The notes under the pieces: generated by a model
Database searches by the model: none
The model's input: the letters and a program-made list of their open reading frames with translations, nothing else
Told to the model about the DNA's origin: nothing
Part shown: in pieces, positions 49,981-59,630 of the stretch
How positions within the stretch are numbered: the stretch's first letter is position 1
How the letters are laid out: each line of letters starts with the position of its first letter
Source of the DNA: Paenibacillus oryzae
GTDB taxonomy: Bacteria; Bacillota; Bacilli; Paenibacillales; Paenibacillaceae
Assembly: GCF_001675045.1 (NCBI RefSeq)
Contig: NZ_LYPA01000079.1
Coordinates: 18,748 to 82,747, forward strand
Reading direction: 5' to 3'
DNA: 64,000 bases
Position numbers and translations under genes: made by a program

Positions 49981-50014
49981 ATGCCTTGAAGCCCCGTCAG
50001 GGGCAAAAAGGCAT
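49981..50014 (+). promoter_or_regulatory. Symmetric hairpin in the leader of the vWA-tubulin operon
   Basis: ATGCCTT, GCCCC, a 4-base loop, GGGGC and AAGGCAT form a double stem with symmetric three-base internal loops. It ends about 100 nt before the first gene. There is no T-run after it. Confidence 0.6.
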
Positions 50015-50117
50015 TGGAAGCCGGCTGCCTTAATCATAGAGTTTGGAGCGGCATGAAGCAAATCCTTGAACATAACGCTTGAAGCAATTTAACATCGGGA
50101 ATGGTGGGAACGCAAAT

Positions 50118-51905
50118 ATGAAAGACGTTAAAAAATATATAGGTTTAGTGCTTATCATGATAATGATCGTTAGCCTGTTTGCCGGGTTTTACGGGGCTCC
50201 TTATGCTGGAGCCGCAAATGACCAACAGAAAATCGACGTTATGCTGGTGGTGGATGCCAGCACCTCGATGAACAGCAGCGACAAGCAAAAAGTAGCCAAT
50301 GAAGCTATGAAGATGTTTGTCGATATGACCTCCGAGCAAGGCGACAAAATTGGCGTTATGGCCTATACGGATCAGATCGTCAGGGAGAAGGCGCTCCTGA
50401 AGATTGAAGGCCCGGAGGATAAAGGGGAGCTTAAACGATTTATCGATCAGGTTGCGCGCGGCCCCTATACCGATATTGCGGTTGGGGTTGCGGAATCGGT
50501 GAAGGTGCTGGAGCGGAGCGGAGAGCCCGATCATTCTCCGATGATCGTGCTGCTGGCGGACGGCAACAATTCGCTGCCGAAGGAGCGGACGCAGGAGCAG
50601 TCCGACAAGGAGCTTCAAGCTGCCGTGAGTCAAGCCAAAGCTGCGGGCATTCCGATTTATACCATTGGCTTGAATGCGGACGGCAAGCTGAACAAGCAGG
50701 TGCTTCAAGGCTTGTCCGACGATACCGGGGGCAAAGCCTTCGTCACCAGCTCTGCGGATGATTTGCCGCGTATTTTGAGCGAAATTTTTGCCGATCAGTT
50801 GAAGCTTAAGGTCATTCCGCTTACGGCGCTCACGGGCAATGGCCAGTTTCAAGAAGTGACGGTATCCATACCTAACGGCAACGTTATCGAAGGCAATATC
50901 TCTATCATCTCCGGCAAGCCGGTAGAGGTGAAGCTGGTGGATCCGGCGGGCAAGGAGCGTCCGGTGCCATCCGATGGCGTACTCTATTCCACCTCCAATG
51001 CCTATTCCCTTATCAAGCTGCTGAAGCCGGAGCAAGGCGACTGGAAGCTTCAGGTCAAGGGAGCAAGCAAGGATAAAATCGATATTAATCTGGTATTTAA
51101 TTATGATTTGCAGTTAGCCGTCAAACCGGTTGCCGGTCCTTTCAAAAAGGGAGGCAAAGTCGATATTGAAGCGCAATTGGAGTCGAACGGGCAGGCGCTT
51201 GGCGATCCCGATTTGTATAAGGGAATGACCTCCAAGCTGGTTGTGACGGACATCGACGCAGGCACAACAACCGAATTGCCGATGACCAATGGCGGCGACC
51301 TGTTTTCCGGAGTCTTTGAAATTCCCGAAAGCCGCAATTATGAGCTGGTTGTAAGAGTAGAGGACAACAGCTTTTTCCGCGAATCCGAGCCGTTGCAAAT
51401 TAATGCCGGAGGAGGAGCCGCCAAGCCTTCATCGACGCCTCCAGCAACATCGGGACAGGTTCCTGCGTCGGAGAAGGAGGGACTGAATTGGCCGCTTGTG
51501 ATTGGCGGACTCGCTCTGCTCATCCTGCTGGCGGTTGCGGCCTGGTATGCGCTTGCGCTGGTGAAAAGGAACAACAAGGGCTTTTACGGACAATTTATTA
51601 TTGAAATTCACGACGAGGATACGGGCGAAAGAACGAGTCCGCAATACAAGAAGCTGTCGGGCTTTAAGGGCAAGCTCAAGCTTCATCAGCTGCTCCAGCT
51701 TGCGCCTGAATTTGCGGAGACGGACAAAATTGTGTTTCGTCCCGGGAAAGACTCCGTATTTATACTGAACCAAAGCGGCTGCCTCATTGAAAAGTCGGGC
51801 CGCGCTTTTGACGCCGCCAAAGGCAAAGAGCTGAAAAACAATGACCGTATCAAGATTTCGCTTCAAGCCGTTCATAAATCTATTATTCTGGATTATATCA
51901 ATTAG
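50118..51905 (+). CDS. Exported von Willebrand factor A protein with C-terminal cytoplasmic domain
   Basis: The 595-aa product has an N-terminal signal or anchor helix (about 8-30) and a vWA domain (about 38-230) with MIDAS motif DASTSM (Asp46, Ser48, Ser50) and the Thr loop GPYTDIAVGVA. Beta-rich domains follow up to 440, then a Pro/Ser/Thr stretch, a membrane helix (about 463-483) and a 107-residue cytoplasmic end. So the metal-binding adhesion domain faces outward and the tail inward. It is first in the seven-gene plus operon. The ATG at 50118 follows ggtgggaacgc; an in-frame start at 50079 is less likely. Confidence 0.87.
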   Translation: MKDVKKYIGLVLIMIMIVSLFAGFYGAPYAGAANDQQKIDVMLVVDASTSMNSSDKQKVANEAMKMFVDMTSEQGDKIGVMAYTDQIVREKALLKIEGPEDKGELKRFIDQVARGPYTDIAVGVAESVKVLERSGEPDHSPMIVLLADGNNSLPKERTQEQSDKELQAAVSQAKAAGIPIYTIGLNADGKLNKQVLQGLSDDTGGKAFVTSSADDLPRILSEIFADQLKLKVIPLTALTGNGQFQEVTVSIPNGNVIEGNISIISGKPVEVKLVDPAGKERPVPSDGVLYSTSNAYSLIKLLKPEQGDWKLQVKGASKDKIDINLVFNYDLQLAVKPVAGPFKKGGKVDIEAQLESNGQALGDPDLYKGMTSKLVVTDIDAGTTTELPMTNGGDLFSGVFEIPESRNYELVVRVEDNSFFRESEPLQINAGGGAAKPSSTPPATSGQVPASEKEGLNWPLVIGGLALLILLAVAAWYALALVKRNNKGFYGQFIIEIHDEDTGERTSPQYKKLSGFKGKLKLHQLLQLAPEFAETDKIVFRPGKDSVFILNQSGCLIEKSGRAFDAAKGKELKNNDRIKISLQAVHKSIILDYIN

Positions 51906-51917
51906 GAGGCTTAAGAC

Positions 51918-54900
51918 ATGAAAGCAGTCGTACGCGAGCATATACAGCAGTTGGATGTTTCCCAGGGCGGAGGCATCGTCAGCGACAAAATACGGGTCGA
52001 CACCATCGACAATCCCATGCTGGTTATCGGTCTTGGCGGAACGGGCATCGACGCCTTGCTGCGGTTGAAGTATCAAATCAACCGCCGCTTCAAGCTGCCG
52101 GAGGACCCCATCACCAAGAAAAAACGGGACAAGCCCGACAACGTGGAATTTATCGCTTTTGAAACAAACGAGCAGGACCGCCATAAAAAATACAAGGGGA
52201 TCGGTCTTGATCCCCTGACTGAATTTGTTCTGCTCTCCAACGCGGAAATCGGCAGCCTGCTGCAAAACCGCCGCCAGCTTGAGTCTTACATTACGGACTG
52301 GCTGTCGCCGGAGCTGCTTATTACGGACGGCATCAGCGGCGCGTCGGGCATTCGCCAGGCGGGGCGCCTGCTTCTTTTTACAAAAATATTGACCGTTGTG
52401 CAGGCGCTTGAGAAAAAAATAACAGGTTTGTCCGTCGGCACCAACAAAAAGCTGATGGTCTTTCTGCTGACCGGTTTGTCGGGAGGAACCGGAAGCGGCT
52501 GCTTCCTGGATATTTCCTATATTGTACGTGCAATTATCGAAAGAGAGCATGGCACGGCGGGCGTAGACAAGGTCAATATGCTGGGTTATCTGTTTATGCC
52601 GGACGTCAACCTGGCCAACAACAGCTTGTCCGATCATACCAAGGAATATATTAAGAAAAACGGCTATGCGGCGCTCAAAGAGCTGGATTACTGGATGAAC
52701 GTGGACGAGCGCGGCGAACGCTTCAAGCAGCGTTACGGCAATGCCATTACGGTAAACTCGCCGATGCCTCCGTTTAACCTTGCCCATCTGATTTCCGCTA
52801 CCAATACGGAAGGCAAGCTGCTGGAAAATTCCTATGATTACTGCATGAATGTTACCGCCGAAAATATTACCAACTTTATGGCCAGCGAGGACAAGCAGTC
52901 CGGCGATGAATTTGCGATTCATGACTACATCAGCAACACGCGCACCAATATCAATCAGATGGCCCGCCCGTTTGCGGCCAATTATCAATACAACATTCTT
53001 GGCGCTTCCTCCGCGATCCTGCCCATTGAGGAAATGACGACGTATCTGGCCTTCAAGCTGTTTAAGCGGATGGAAAAAATGTTTGATTCAAATCCGTCGC
53101 AGCAGGATGTGGACCAACTGCTTCGCAATCTTGGCATGGACAAGGAATCCATCCAGCGCGAATTCGAAAAGCGGGTGCCGGAGCCGATTTCAGGCTACCA
53201 GAACAGCGAGCGCTTCAGCTATAACAATGTCGTCAAAACGCAGGTGGTTAGCGTGGATACCGAGTTGGAGCAAGGTTATCTGGCGCGCGCCCGCGAGGAA
53301 TACGTTAAAACGAAAAAACAGCTTCCGGCGCAACTGATGGAGGCCTTCACTGAACGAATCAACCGGATGTTCCTGAACCCGGAGCAAGGACCGTTTTTTG
53401 CTTCCCGGTCCATTTATACCAACAAGGGTTATTGCCTTGTTAATTCCATCCGGGCGGAAATCGAATCGCTGCGGGAGCATATTTCGCGTGTTCCCGATGA
53501 TATCGAAGCCGCCAAAACGGTGGCGAACGAGCGGCTAGGCGACGCCCGCACGGCGTTTATTTCCAAGGAGCGCAAAAAGGATACGTACATCGAGGCCAAA
53601 ATTCAGGAATATTTGCTGTACGCCGACCGTGAGCGGATGATCCAGATGGTAGAGTTTTACGAGGATTTGGCGGAGCTGATCAATGAGCAGAACTCGCGCA
53701 TTTATTCCGTTTTCACGGAAGTGCTCAACTCCCTGAACAGTATTTTTGATAATAACGGCAAAATCCTGGTGAACGGCGACGAGCAGGTCGATCACAGGGG
53801 CAACCGGACCTATTACTGGAATGTGGTCAGCGTGCCCGATATTGTCAAAACGGTCAGCAGCATTATGGACGAGCGCGATGTAAACGACCTGATCCGGGAT
53901 TTCACGCGGGAGCTGCTGTCCAAGACGGACCAGTGGGTTAAGGAGCAGGAAATTGATATTGTCAGCTCGGTATCGGATTTCTTGTCGGAGCATTTTGGCG
54001 CGTTGATTACCCGGTCCATGGAAGAGTTTCTGGTAATGAAATACGGCAACGACAGCACCGTGGATTCCGTCATTGAACGGGTCATTGCGAAAAAGCTGGA
54101 TGAAGAGGCTATTCCGGTATTCCATTTGAGCAACAGCTCCGGCCATTTCCATTTCCCTTCAGCCGGTTTTGTGTCCATTCCCGCCGACGCTCCAAGCATT
54201 CGCAAGGGGATTGACCGGTTCAAGGAGCTGGCGCTTGGCAATTCCAAATTTACCATTAAGGAAAGCCAGGTGAAAAACCGGATTTTCTGGCTGAATACGC
54301 GAAACGGCATTCCGTTGTTTGCTTATACGCCGATGCAGCTGCTTGAGGAAAGCTATGAGCGCACCATTCTGGAGCAGGAGGGCATCGGACGCCATCTGGT
54401 GCAGACGAATCAGCGGAACTGGACCTATCTGCCTTCGCCGATTCCGGAAAAATCATGGGGCGACGTTTATTCCAACGCCCGCATCAAAGGTCATAACGCC
54501 TCCATCCGTCAATTGTTTGATAAAGCGGTCGAGCTTGGCGTTATTGCCGAAAAGGCTGAAAATGTAACAACAAACAGCCGCTTTGAATGCATAGTTGCCC
54601 AGCCGTTTGATCCCCAGGCTTTCCTGGCGGGCTTTAACTTTGGAGCGGATAAGGATAAACCAAACTTTGGCGAGGTTCGCCGCTGCATTACGGAATTGAA
54701 GGCTTTCCTCCAAAACGGGCTGCCGCGCGAAACCGTCAAGGATATTTTCGGAAGCATCAACCGGGATATTGCAAAAGAAAACCTGATCCGCTCGCCGGAG
54801 CTTCAAGCCATTGTCCGCGCCGAAGCGGCGAAATATGACGGCATCCAGGCCAAGCTTGCCGAGCTGGAGGAGCTGGTAAGCCAGCATTCGGACGAGGAGA

Positions 54901-55307
54901 AGCGGATCGACCTCTTCATTGAAGTGATGTATACAGGCACTATCGTCAAAAGAGGGGCGCAATACGTCTACGATCATGACGCCGACGAGGAATCATGGGC
55001 TCCGCTCGTCAATTTGACAAAGGTCAACAAGTTTGTTGAATACGTCATTTTCGAGCAGCTTCGCGAGCTGGACAGCCGCAAGAGAGGCCTGCTGGAGCGC
55101 AAGTCGTCCCGCCGCAGCGCGGCATTGACCGGCGCAGCGGATGTATCCGGCCTGCTGGCGGTGCTGAGGAATATGGCGGAGGCTTATCAGGCAGGCAAGG
55201 AAGCGCTGGATTACGATCGCGGCGACTTTATGAACGGCGAGGAAATGTACAGCTTCTACAAACGGATAGCCGGAAAAGTAAACGATATGATCAAGTCATT
55301 GGAGTAG
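51918..55307 (+). CDS. Large tubulin/FtsZ-like GTPase protein (Tubulin_2-type)
   Basis: The 1129-aa protein has a tubulin-superfamily N-terminal domain. The first nucleotide loop is MLVIGLGGTGIDALLRLKY (residues 34-52), a FIAFETNEQD strand-loop follows (79-86), and the hallmark tubulin loop is LSGGTGSGC (Gly189-Gly194). These match the GTP-binding loops of tubulin and FtsZ. The remaining 800 residues are largely helical and unlike FtsZ, so this is not a cell-division FtsZ. It starts 13 bp after the vWA gene and is followed by the 773-aa gene 11 bp later. GTP-dependent assembly is inferred. Confidence 0.85.
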   Translation: MKAVVREHIQQLDVSQGGGIVSDKIRVDTIDNPMLVIGLGGTGIDALLRLKYQINRRFKLPEDPITKKKRDKPDNVEFIAFETNEQDRHKKYKGIGLDPLTEFVLLSNAEIGSLLQNRRQLESYITDWLSPELLITDGISGASGIRQAGRLLLFTKILTVVQALEKKITGLSVGTNKKLMVFLLTGLSGGTGSGCFLDISYIVRAIIEREHGTAGVDKVNMLGYLFMPDVNLANNSLSDHTKEYIKKNGYAALKELDYWMNVDERGERFKQRYGNAITVNSPMPPFNLAHLISATNTEGKLLENSYDYCMNVTAENITNFMASEDKQSGDEFAIHDYISNTRTNINQMARPFAANYQYNILGASSAILPIEEMTTYLAFKLFKRMEKMFDSNPSQQDVDQLLRNLGMDKESIQREFEKRVPEPISGYQNSERFSYNNVVKTQVVSVDTELEQGYLARAREEYVKTKKQLPAQLMEAFTERINRMFLNPEQGPFFASRSIYTNKGYCLVNSIRAEIESLREHISRVPDDIEAAKTVANERLGDARTAFISKERKKDTYIEAKIQEYLLYADRERMIQMVEFYEDLAELINEQNSRIYSVFTEVLNSLNSIFDNNGKILVNGDEQVDHRGNRTYYWNVVSVPDIVKTVSSIMDERDVNDLIRDFTRELLSKTDQWVKEQEIDIVSSVSDFLSEHFGALITRSMEEFLVMKYGNDSTVDSVIERVIAKKLDEEAIPVFHLSNSSGHFHFPSAGFVSIPADAPSIRKGIDRFKELALGNSKFTIKESQVKNRIFWLNTRNGIPLFAYTPMQLLEESYERTILEQEGIGRHLVQTNQRNWTYLPSPIPEKSWGDVYSNARIKGHNASIRQLFDKAVELGVIAEKAENVTTNSRFECIVAQPFDPQAFLAGFNFGADKDKPNFGEVRRCITELKAFLQNGLPRETVKDIFGSINRDIAKENLIRSPELQAIVRAEAAKYDGIQAKLAELEELVSQHSDEEKRIDLFIEVMYTGTIVKRGAQYVYDHDADEESWAPLVNLTKVNKFVEYVIFEQLRELDSRKRGLLERKSSRRSAALTGAADVSGLLAVLRNMAEAYQAGKEALDYDRGDFMNGEEMYSFYKRIAGKVNDMIKSLE

Positions 55308-55317
55308 AGGTTAAGGT

Positions 55318-57639
55318 ATGCAGAGAGAATTGATTGCCTTCGCGGAGCAATACGATGCGGAAGCGGACCGCGTGATCGACGATCATGCGGGACAAATCAG
55401 CATGAATAACCCGCTGCTGTTTCTTTTCGTCGGAGACCAGTCCCTTGAGGCGCTGCAAGCTGTCTATGACGCCAATACAAGGAAATGGAACAACAGCCGC
55501 GGCGTCCTGTATTTACATGTGTATCAGGAGCGCACCATGGAGCGGGACAACGTGTTTTCGTTTCGCCTGCCTGCGGCTCATTCCGACCGGAAAAAGCAGC
55601 GGCCCGAGCTGCGGGCGGCATTTTATGAGGACCCGGAGGTGCTTGCAGGCCTGAACCGGAGTATTCGCAGCGTCAGCCATACGATTGCGGAGTACGGGAA
55701 GCTGTACTCCTCCTTTCAATGGATGAACGTAGCGACCGTTGCCAGAGTGGACGACCCTTGCAGCATTATGCTGCCGGAAATCGCCATTTTGCTAAAAACG
55801 ATTCTGGGAGAGTCGTTCAAGCTGATTCAGATGGACTTCTACGGGCTGATTAGGGAGCGTCATGCCGATGAACTTTCCTCCGCGCTTGGCGTCAGCTTTT
55901 TGCGGGAAATGGATGCTTTTCAGGATCGCGCGTATTCCTTCAAGGGGCCGCTTAGAGTAACGGAGGACCAGGTCAAGCTGGAGGTGGAGCATGGTGCTGC
56001 GCCTCTGTTTGACCTCGTTTATTTACTTAGCGACAAAAACGAAGAGGGCATGTTTCCGGAAGCGGGAATGGACGCCAACTACAGCATTTTGTGCAATATG
56101 AACCTTTTGAAAAACCGCAAGATCGTAGAAGAGGACAGCCGCAGCCAGGAAAGCTACAACAACCAGCACTTTCGCCAGCATATTCAGCCCTCCTCCTCAC
56201 GGGAAACGGTGTATGCAACAGCCGGCTTTTCCCGAATGAAGCGGCCAAGCAAGGCGATTGCCTTAACGGTAGCGTCCCATCTGCTGAAGCAGGTGATTGG
56301 CAGACTGGAGGAGCAAAGCCGCCTTGACCGCCGCTCCGTCGCGGGGGTTTTCGGCTTTCAGCTAGACAAAATCGACCGCAGGGTAGAGCCGCTGCTGCCG
56401 GGCAGGGAAAGCCTGGAGGAGATGCATGGCATGCTTTCCGAGTCTATATCGTCGTCGGAGCTTCGCAGGCTGACGCTTGGACAGGCGGAGGAACGGCTGT
56501 TTGGCGAGCATGCGGTCGCTTTTTTTCGTAAAAACATGATCGAGCCCGCAGAAAAGCGGCTGCTGCAAGCCGAGCCGGAGCGGGAGCTGCAGGAGCTGGT
56601 GAAGGCGCGCATCATCGACAATCCCGCTTATGGGCTATATAGCGCCTGCCTGTGGACGGCCGAGCATGACGAGCGCTCCGCCCTGCATGAGCTGCATTTG
56701 CTTCGCAAGGATACGGTCAGGCAGCTGGCGGAGGCGGAGGTTGCGTATCAGGCGATGATGCAGGAGCCGGTCGAGGCGCAGGCGTTGTCGCGTTTTAGCT
56801 TGTTTGAGAAAACGCGCATCAAGCAAATCAGCCGGCATATTTTCGACAAGCTGTACGGAATGAAATACGATATGCTGTTTTTGGAAATGCGAATGAAGTG
56901 GCTGGACCGGTGCAAGCACGCCCTGGAGGCGATTCATAGCAGCCTGAAGGGGCATGTCAATGCCATGAAGCAGCTGGATAAGCTGCTTGCAGACACCGCG
57001 CGCCAAAGCGTTTCGGAGGCCAGCGACTATTTGGGCCGCAACATTCCGGAGTATTACGGCTCGGTGGTAAAGGAGATTATGAGCGATCTCCAGTCGCGCC
57101 ATGGCGACGCCTTTCTTTTTGACGACCGATATTTGGGCAATGTGCTGCATCTGCTGGAGCAAGGGGCGGATAAGCTGCGCGATGCGGTGCTTGTCATTTG
57201 CAAGCGCGATTTGTTCCGATATCCGCAGTTCGGCCAATCGTTTGAGGATGAGCTGCTGCAGCGGGCCAATATCGGGGTGAATTACGAGGACCGGGACAAG
57301 GTATTGTCCAAGGAGGAGCTGTACCGCGACCTTTATGTTACGCTGGAGGACAATGCGGGCATGCATATGCATATCTTTAATTATTTGCACAAGCATCGCT
57401 ATGAGGAAAAATACTTTTTTGCCGATGCGGACAGCGAGTTTATGCAATTTGCGTTTACGAGAGATAAGGGAAGCCGCAGCTACAAGCTGGGCTGCATTCA
57501 TGTCCCCCGTTCGGCGTCTATCGAAAAGCTGAACATTATGGGCGGCTTTCAGCTGGATGACATGATGTATGTCATCAACGGGCGGAAATATTATGAATCG
57601 TATCAGGAAAACGGCTTTCAGTTTCATGCAACGACCTGA
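55318..57639 (+). CDS. 773-aa protein of unknown function, partner of the tubulin-like protein
   Basis: I recognise no family. The N-terminal 320 residues alternate predicted strands and helices (NPLLFLFVGDQSLEALQAVYD, LFDLVYLLSDKNEEGMFPEAGM, SILCNMNLLKNRK); the rest is mostly helical with charged coiled-coil-like stretches (AEPERELQELVKARI, HAL-EAIHSSLKGHV). There is no membrane segment or signal peptide, so it is cytoplasmic. The position directly after the tubulin-like gene, with 10 bp between, suggests a binding partner. A degenerate second tubulin-like protein without the GGTGSG loop is conceivable but not shown. Confidence 0.75.
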   Translation: MQRELIAFAEQYDAEADRVIDDHAGQISMNNPLLFLFVGDQSLEALQAVYDANTRKWNNSRGVLYLHVYQERTMERDNVFSFRLPAAHSDRKKQRPELRAAFYEDPEVLAGLNRSIRSVSHTIAEYGKLYSSFQWMNVATVARVDDPCSIMLPEIAILLKTILGESFKLIQMDFYGLIRERHADELSSALGVSFLREMDAFQDRAYSFKGPLRVTEDQVKLEVEHGAAPLFDLVYLLSDKNEEGMFPEAGMDANYSILCNMNLLKNRKIVEEDSRSQESYNNQHFRQHIQPSSSRETVYATAGFSRMKRPSKAIALTVASHLLKQVIGRLEEQSRLDRRSVAGVFGFQLDKIDRRVEPLLPGRESLEEMHGMLSESISSSELRRLTLGQAEERLFGEHAVAFFRKNMIEPAEKRLLQAEPERELQELVKARIIDNPAYGLYSACLWTAEHDERSALHELHLLRKDTVRQLAEAEVAYQAMMQEPVEAQALSRFSLFEKTRIKQISRHIFDKLYGMKYDMLFLEMRMKWLDRCKHALEAIHSSLKGHVNAMKQLDKLLADTARQSVSEASDYLGRNIPEYYGSVVKEIMSDLQSRHGDAFLFDDRYLGNVLHLLEQGADKLRDAVLVICKRDLFRYPQFGQSFEDELLQRANIGVNYEDRDKVLSKEELYRDLYVTLEDNAGMHMHIFNYLHKHRYEEKYFFADADSEFMQFAFTRDKGSRSYKLGCIHVPRSASIEKLNIMGGFQLDDMMYVINGRKYYESYQENGFQFHATT

Positions 57640-57662
57640 GTACAAGGAGGCGGGGACAAAAG

Positions 57663-58958
57663 ATGTTCCAGCGTAGAGTGAACTTGCTGATGGTGCTGTT
57701 CAGCATCATCGGCGGCGTTGCCGGATTTTTCGCAGGCGAGGCCTTATTGATTTGGGGAGAGGGAAGGATGCCCCATTTCTTTTTGATGGGTCTATATTTT
57801 GGCCAGTTGGCTTTATGGGTGGCATTCTTCTGCCTGCTTGCGGAATACATTTCGCCGGACATCAACGGAAAGGGATGGCGGCTGCGCAATGGCCGCGACG
57901 GCTGGAAGCTGCTGGTGCCGGCTTCGCTTGTTCTGATGCTTGTGGCGGGCATAGCGCTGCAGTTTGTATACGGCCTGTACTTCGGGAAGGTAAAGCCGCC
58001 GCAGGATATTTTGCTTGCCGTAGATACATCCGGCAGCATGACGGAGACAGATCCCGATCAGGTAAGGCTGCAAGCCATTCGCAATTTGATTCAAAGTCTG
58101 GAATCGGACAAGCGGGTCGCGATTATTACGTTTAGTGATCGGGCAGAGGTGCTGCAGGACCTGACGCCTGTAGCTGACCAGTCCATGAAGGATGAGGTGC
58201 TGGGGCTGCTGGACAATATGCCGGAGCCAGACGGAGGCACCGATATAGCCGCCGCACTGACGGTATCAATGGAGCTGATTTCCGCCGTTTCCAATGACGG
58301 TCGCAACAGCACAGTTATTCTTATCTCGGACGGCTTCAGCGAGGTGGATCTGGACCAGGCGCTGAAGCCTTATCAGGAGGCTAGAGTAGGCGTGCACGCC
58401 ATTGGCATGGGCGCAGAAAACCAGCAGGGCAATAATTTGCTAAAATGGATCGCGAACCGCACGGGCGGCACTTTTTATGAGGTAGATAAGGTGCAAAGCT
58501 TGTCGGGCGTCGTGACTCAAATTTATCGTTCCACCCAAACATGGCATTTGGTCGGAGAAAGAACGGGCGCATTGGCGGACAGTCTTTATTATGCCATTGT
58601 CCGCGTTGGCTGCATCGTCATTATTGGCGCGTTGATGGGGCTGGGAGCCGGTTCGATGTTCGACAATCGTTATCTGGTTAGAAGCTATCTGGTCGGCGGC
58701 GCAATCGGAGGGCTGCTTGCCGGGCTCATTCTGGAGCTGGGCCTGCAGGGACGCGGACCGGATTGGCCGGCTTATTTCTATCGCGGGACAGCCGATGTCC
58801 TGCTGGCGATTATATTGTCCTTATCCACGCTTCTGGTCGCTTATAAGCAAAGCTCGTCCATGGATGGCGCTGACAGCTTTTCTTTCCGTAACCGAGGTTA
58901 TGGGGGACGGTCGCAGAACGGAAGGGAAGCACAAGGTACCCATAGAGACTTCAACTGA
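57663..58958 (+). CDS. Membrane protein with vWA domain between transmembrane helices
   Basis: Of 431 residues, helices at about 8-30, 38-60 and 85-105 lead to a vWA domain (about 113-290). Its MIDAS is DTSGSM (Asp121, Ser123, Ser125), with EPDGGTDIAAAL as the Thr loop and VILISDGFSE as the distal Asp strand. Three more hydrophobic segments follow (about 312-335, 343-365, 375-400). The topology differs from the first vWA protein, and its vWA domain is flanked on both sides by membrane helices. Gap to the preceding gene is 23 bp. Confidence 0.86.
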   Translation: MFQRRVNLLMVLFSIIGGVAGFFAGEALLIWGEGRMPHFFLMGLYFGQLALWVAFFCLLAEYISPDINGKGWRLRNGRDGWKLLVPASLVLMLVAGIALQFVYGLYFGKVKPPQDILLAVDTSGSMTETDPDQVRLQAIRNLIQSLESDKRVAIITFSDRAEVLQDLTPVADQSMKDEVLGLLDNMPEPDGGTDIAAALTVSMELISAVSNDGRNSTVILISDGFSEVDLDQALKPYQEARVGVHAIGMGAENQQGNNLLKWIANRTGGTFYEVDKVQSLSGVVTQIYRSTQTWHLVGERTGALADSLYYAIVRVGCIVIIGALMGLGAGSMFDNRYLVRSYLVGGAIGGLLAGLILELGLQGRGPDWPAYFYRGTADVLLAIILSLSTLLVAYKQSSSMDGADSFSFRNRGYGGRSQNGREAQGTHRDFN

Positions 58959-58976
58959 CGGGGGTGGAGCAGAGGG

Positions 58977-59615
58977 ATGGAATGGAGCGGCTCGGTTCAG
59001 GACAAAAAGCGGATAACCGATATCCGTCATTATATTCAGGATAATGAATGCATCATGACATGGAAATGGCCGGAAGGCATTTCTTATGTCTATGTCCACG
59101 GCCATCACATGGATGCCGAGACGCCGCGCGGAAGGCCGCTGGATGAAGAGATGCGATTATACACCAGAGAGGAATACAAGGCCCGCCAAGGCTACCGCGT
59201 CAAGCTGGAGGGCATCGGAAGGCTTGCCTTCCGCATCTATGCCGCCGAACGGGAAAACGGCGTTATGGTGGTGAACAGGCAGGAGGATAGCGACAATCTG
59301 CTTGTGTTCAGCGCCGGCAAGGCCAAAATCCGCTATTCCATCAAATACGGAATGGCTTTGTTCCGCAAGCGGAAGCCGGTCTCCATCAGCCTGCACAGCG
59401 AGGTGTTCGTGTCCCGGGAAGCCTTGTGCTATGTCAAAAAGGAAGGGGCCGTGCCCGCGAGCAATGAAGACGGCGTGGTATACCCCTTTATCCATGATCT
59501 GAATCCCGGCAGAAATACGCTGCCGGACATTGAAATCGGCAAACAGGATTATATCCGCCTGTTTTTTACCGACCGGAGGAAGTACGGAGAGCTTTATGAG
59601 TTGATTCCAGAGTAA
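58977..59615 (+). CDS. 212-aa cytoplasmic protein of unknown function
   Basis: The protein has many predicted beta strands (CIMTWKWPEGISYVYVHGHH, GYRVKLEGIGRLAFRIYAAE, IRLFFTDRR) and no signal or membrane segment. The layout suggests a beta-sandwich accessory domain. I do not recognise a family. It lies 18 bp after the membrane vWA gene and 15 bp before the GTPase gene; its role is presumably tied to the GTPase. Confidence 0.72.
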   Translation: MEWSGSVQDKKRITDIRHYIQDNECIMTWKWPEGISYVYVHGHHMDAETPRGRPLDEEMRLYTREEYKARQGYRVKLEGIGRLAFRIYAAERENGVMVVNRQEDSDNLLVFSAGKAKIRYSIKYGMALFRKRKPVSISLHSEVFVSREALCYVKKEGAVPASNEDGVVYPFIHDLNPGRNTLPDIEIGKQDYIRLFFTDRRKYGELYELIPE

Positions 59616-59630
59616 CGGAGGGCTTGCGGC

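Noticed and set aside
51429..52988. 519-codon minus-strand open frame
   Set aside because: It lies antisense to the vWA and tubulin-like genes, which have clear motifs and ribosome sites. GC-rich codon use of the real genes keeps the opposite strand open.
56635..57645. 336-codon minus-strand frame
   Set aside because: It is antisense to the 773-aa gene, which fits the operon spacing and direction.
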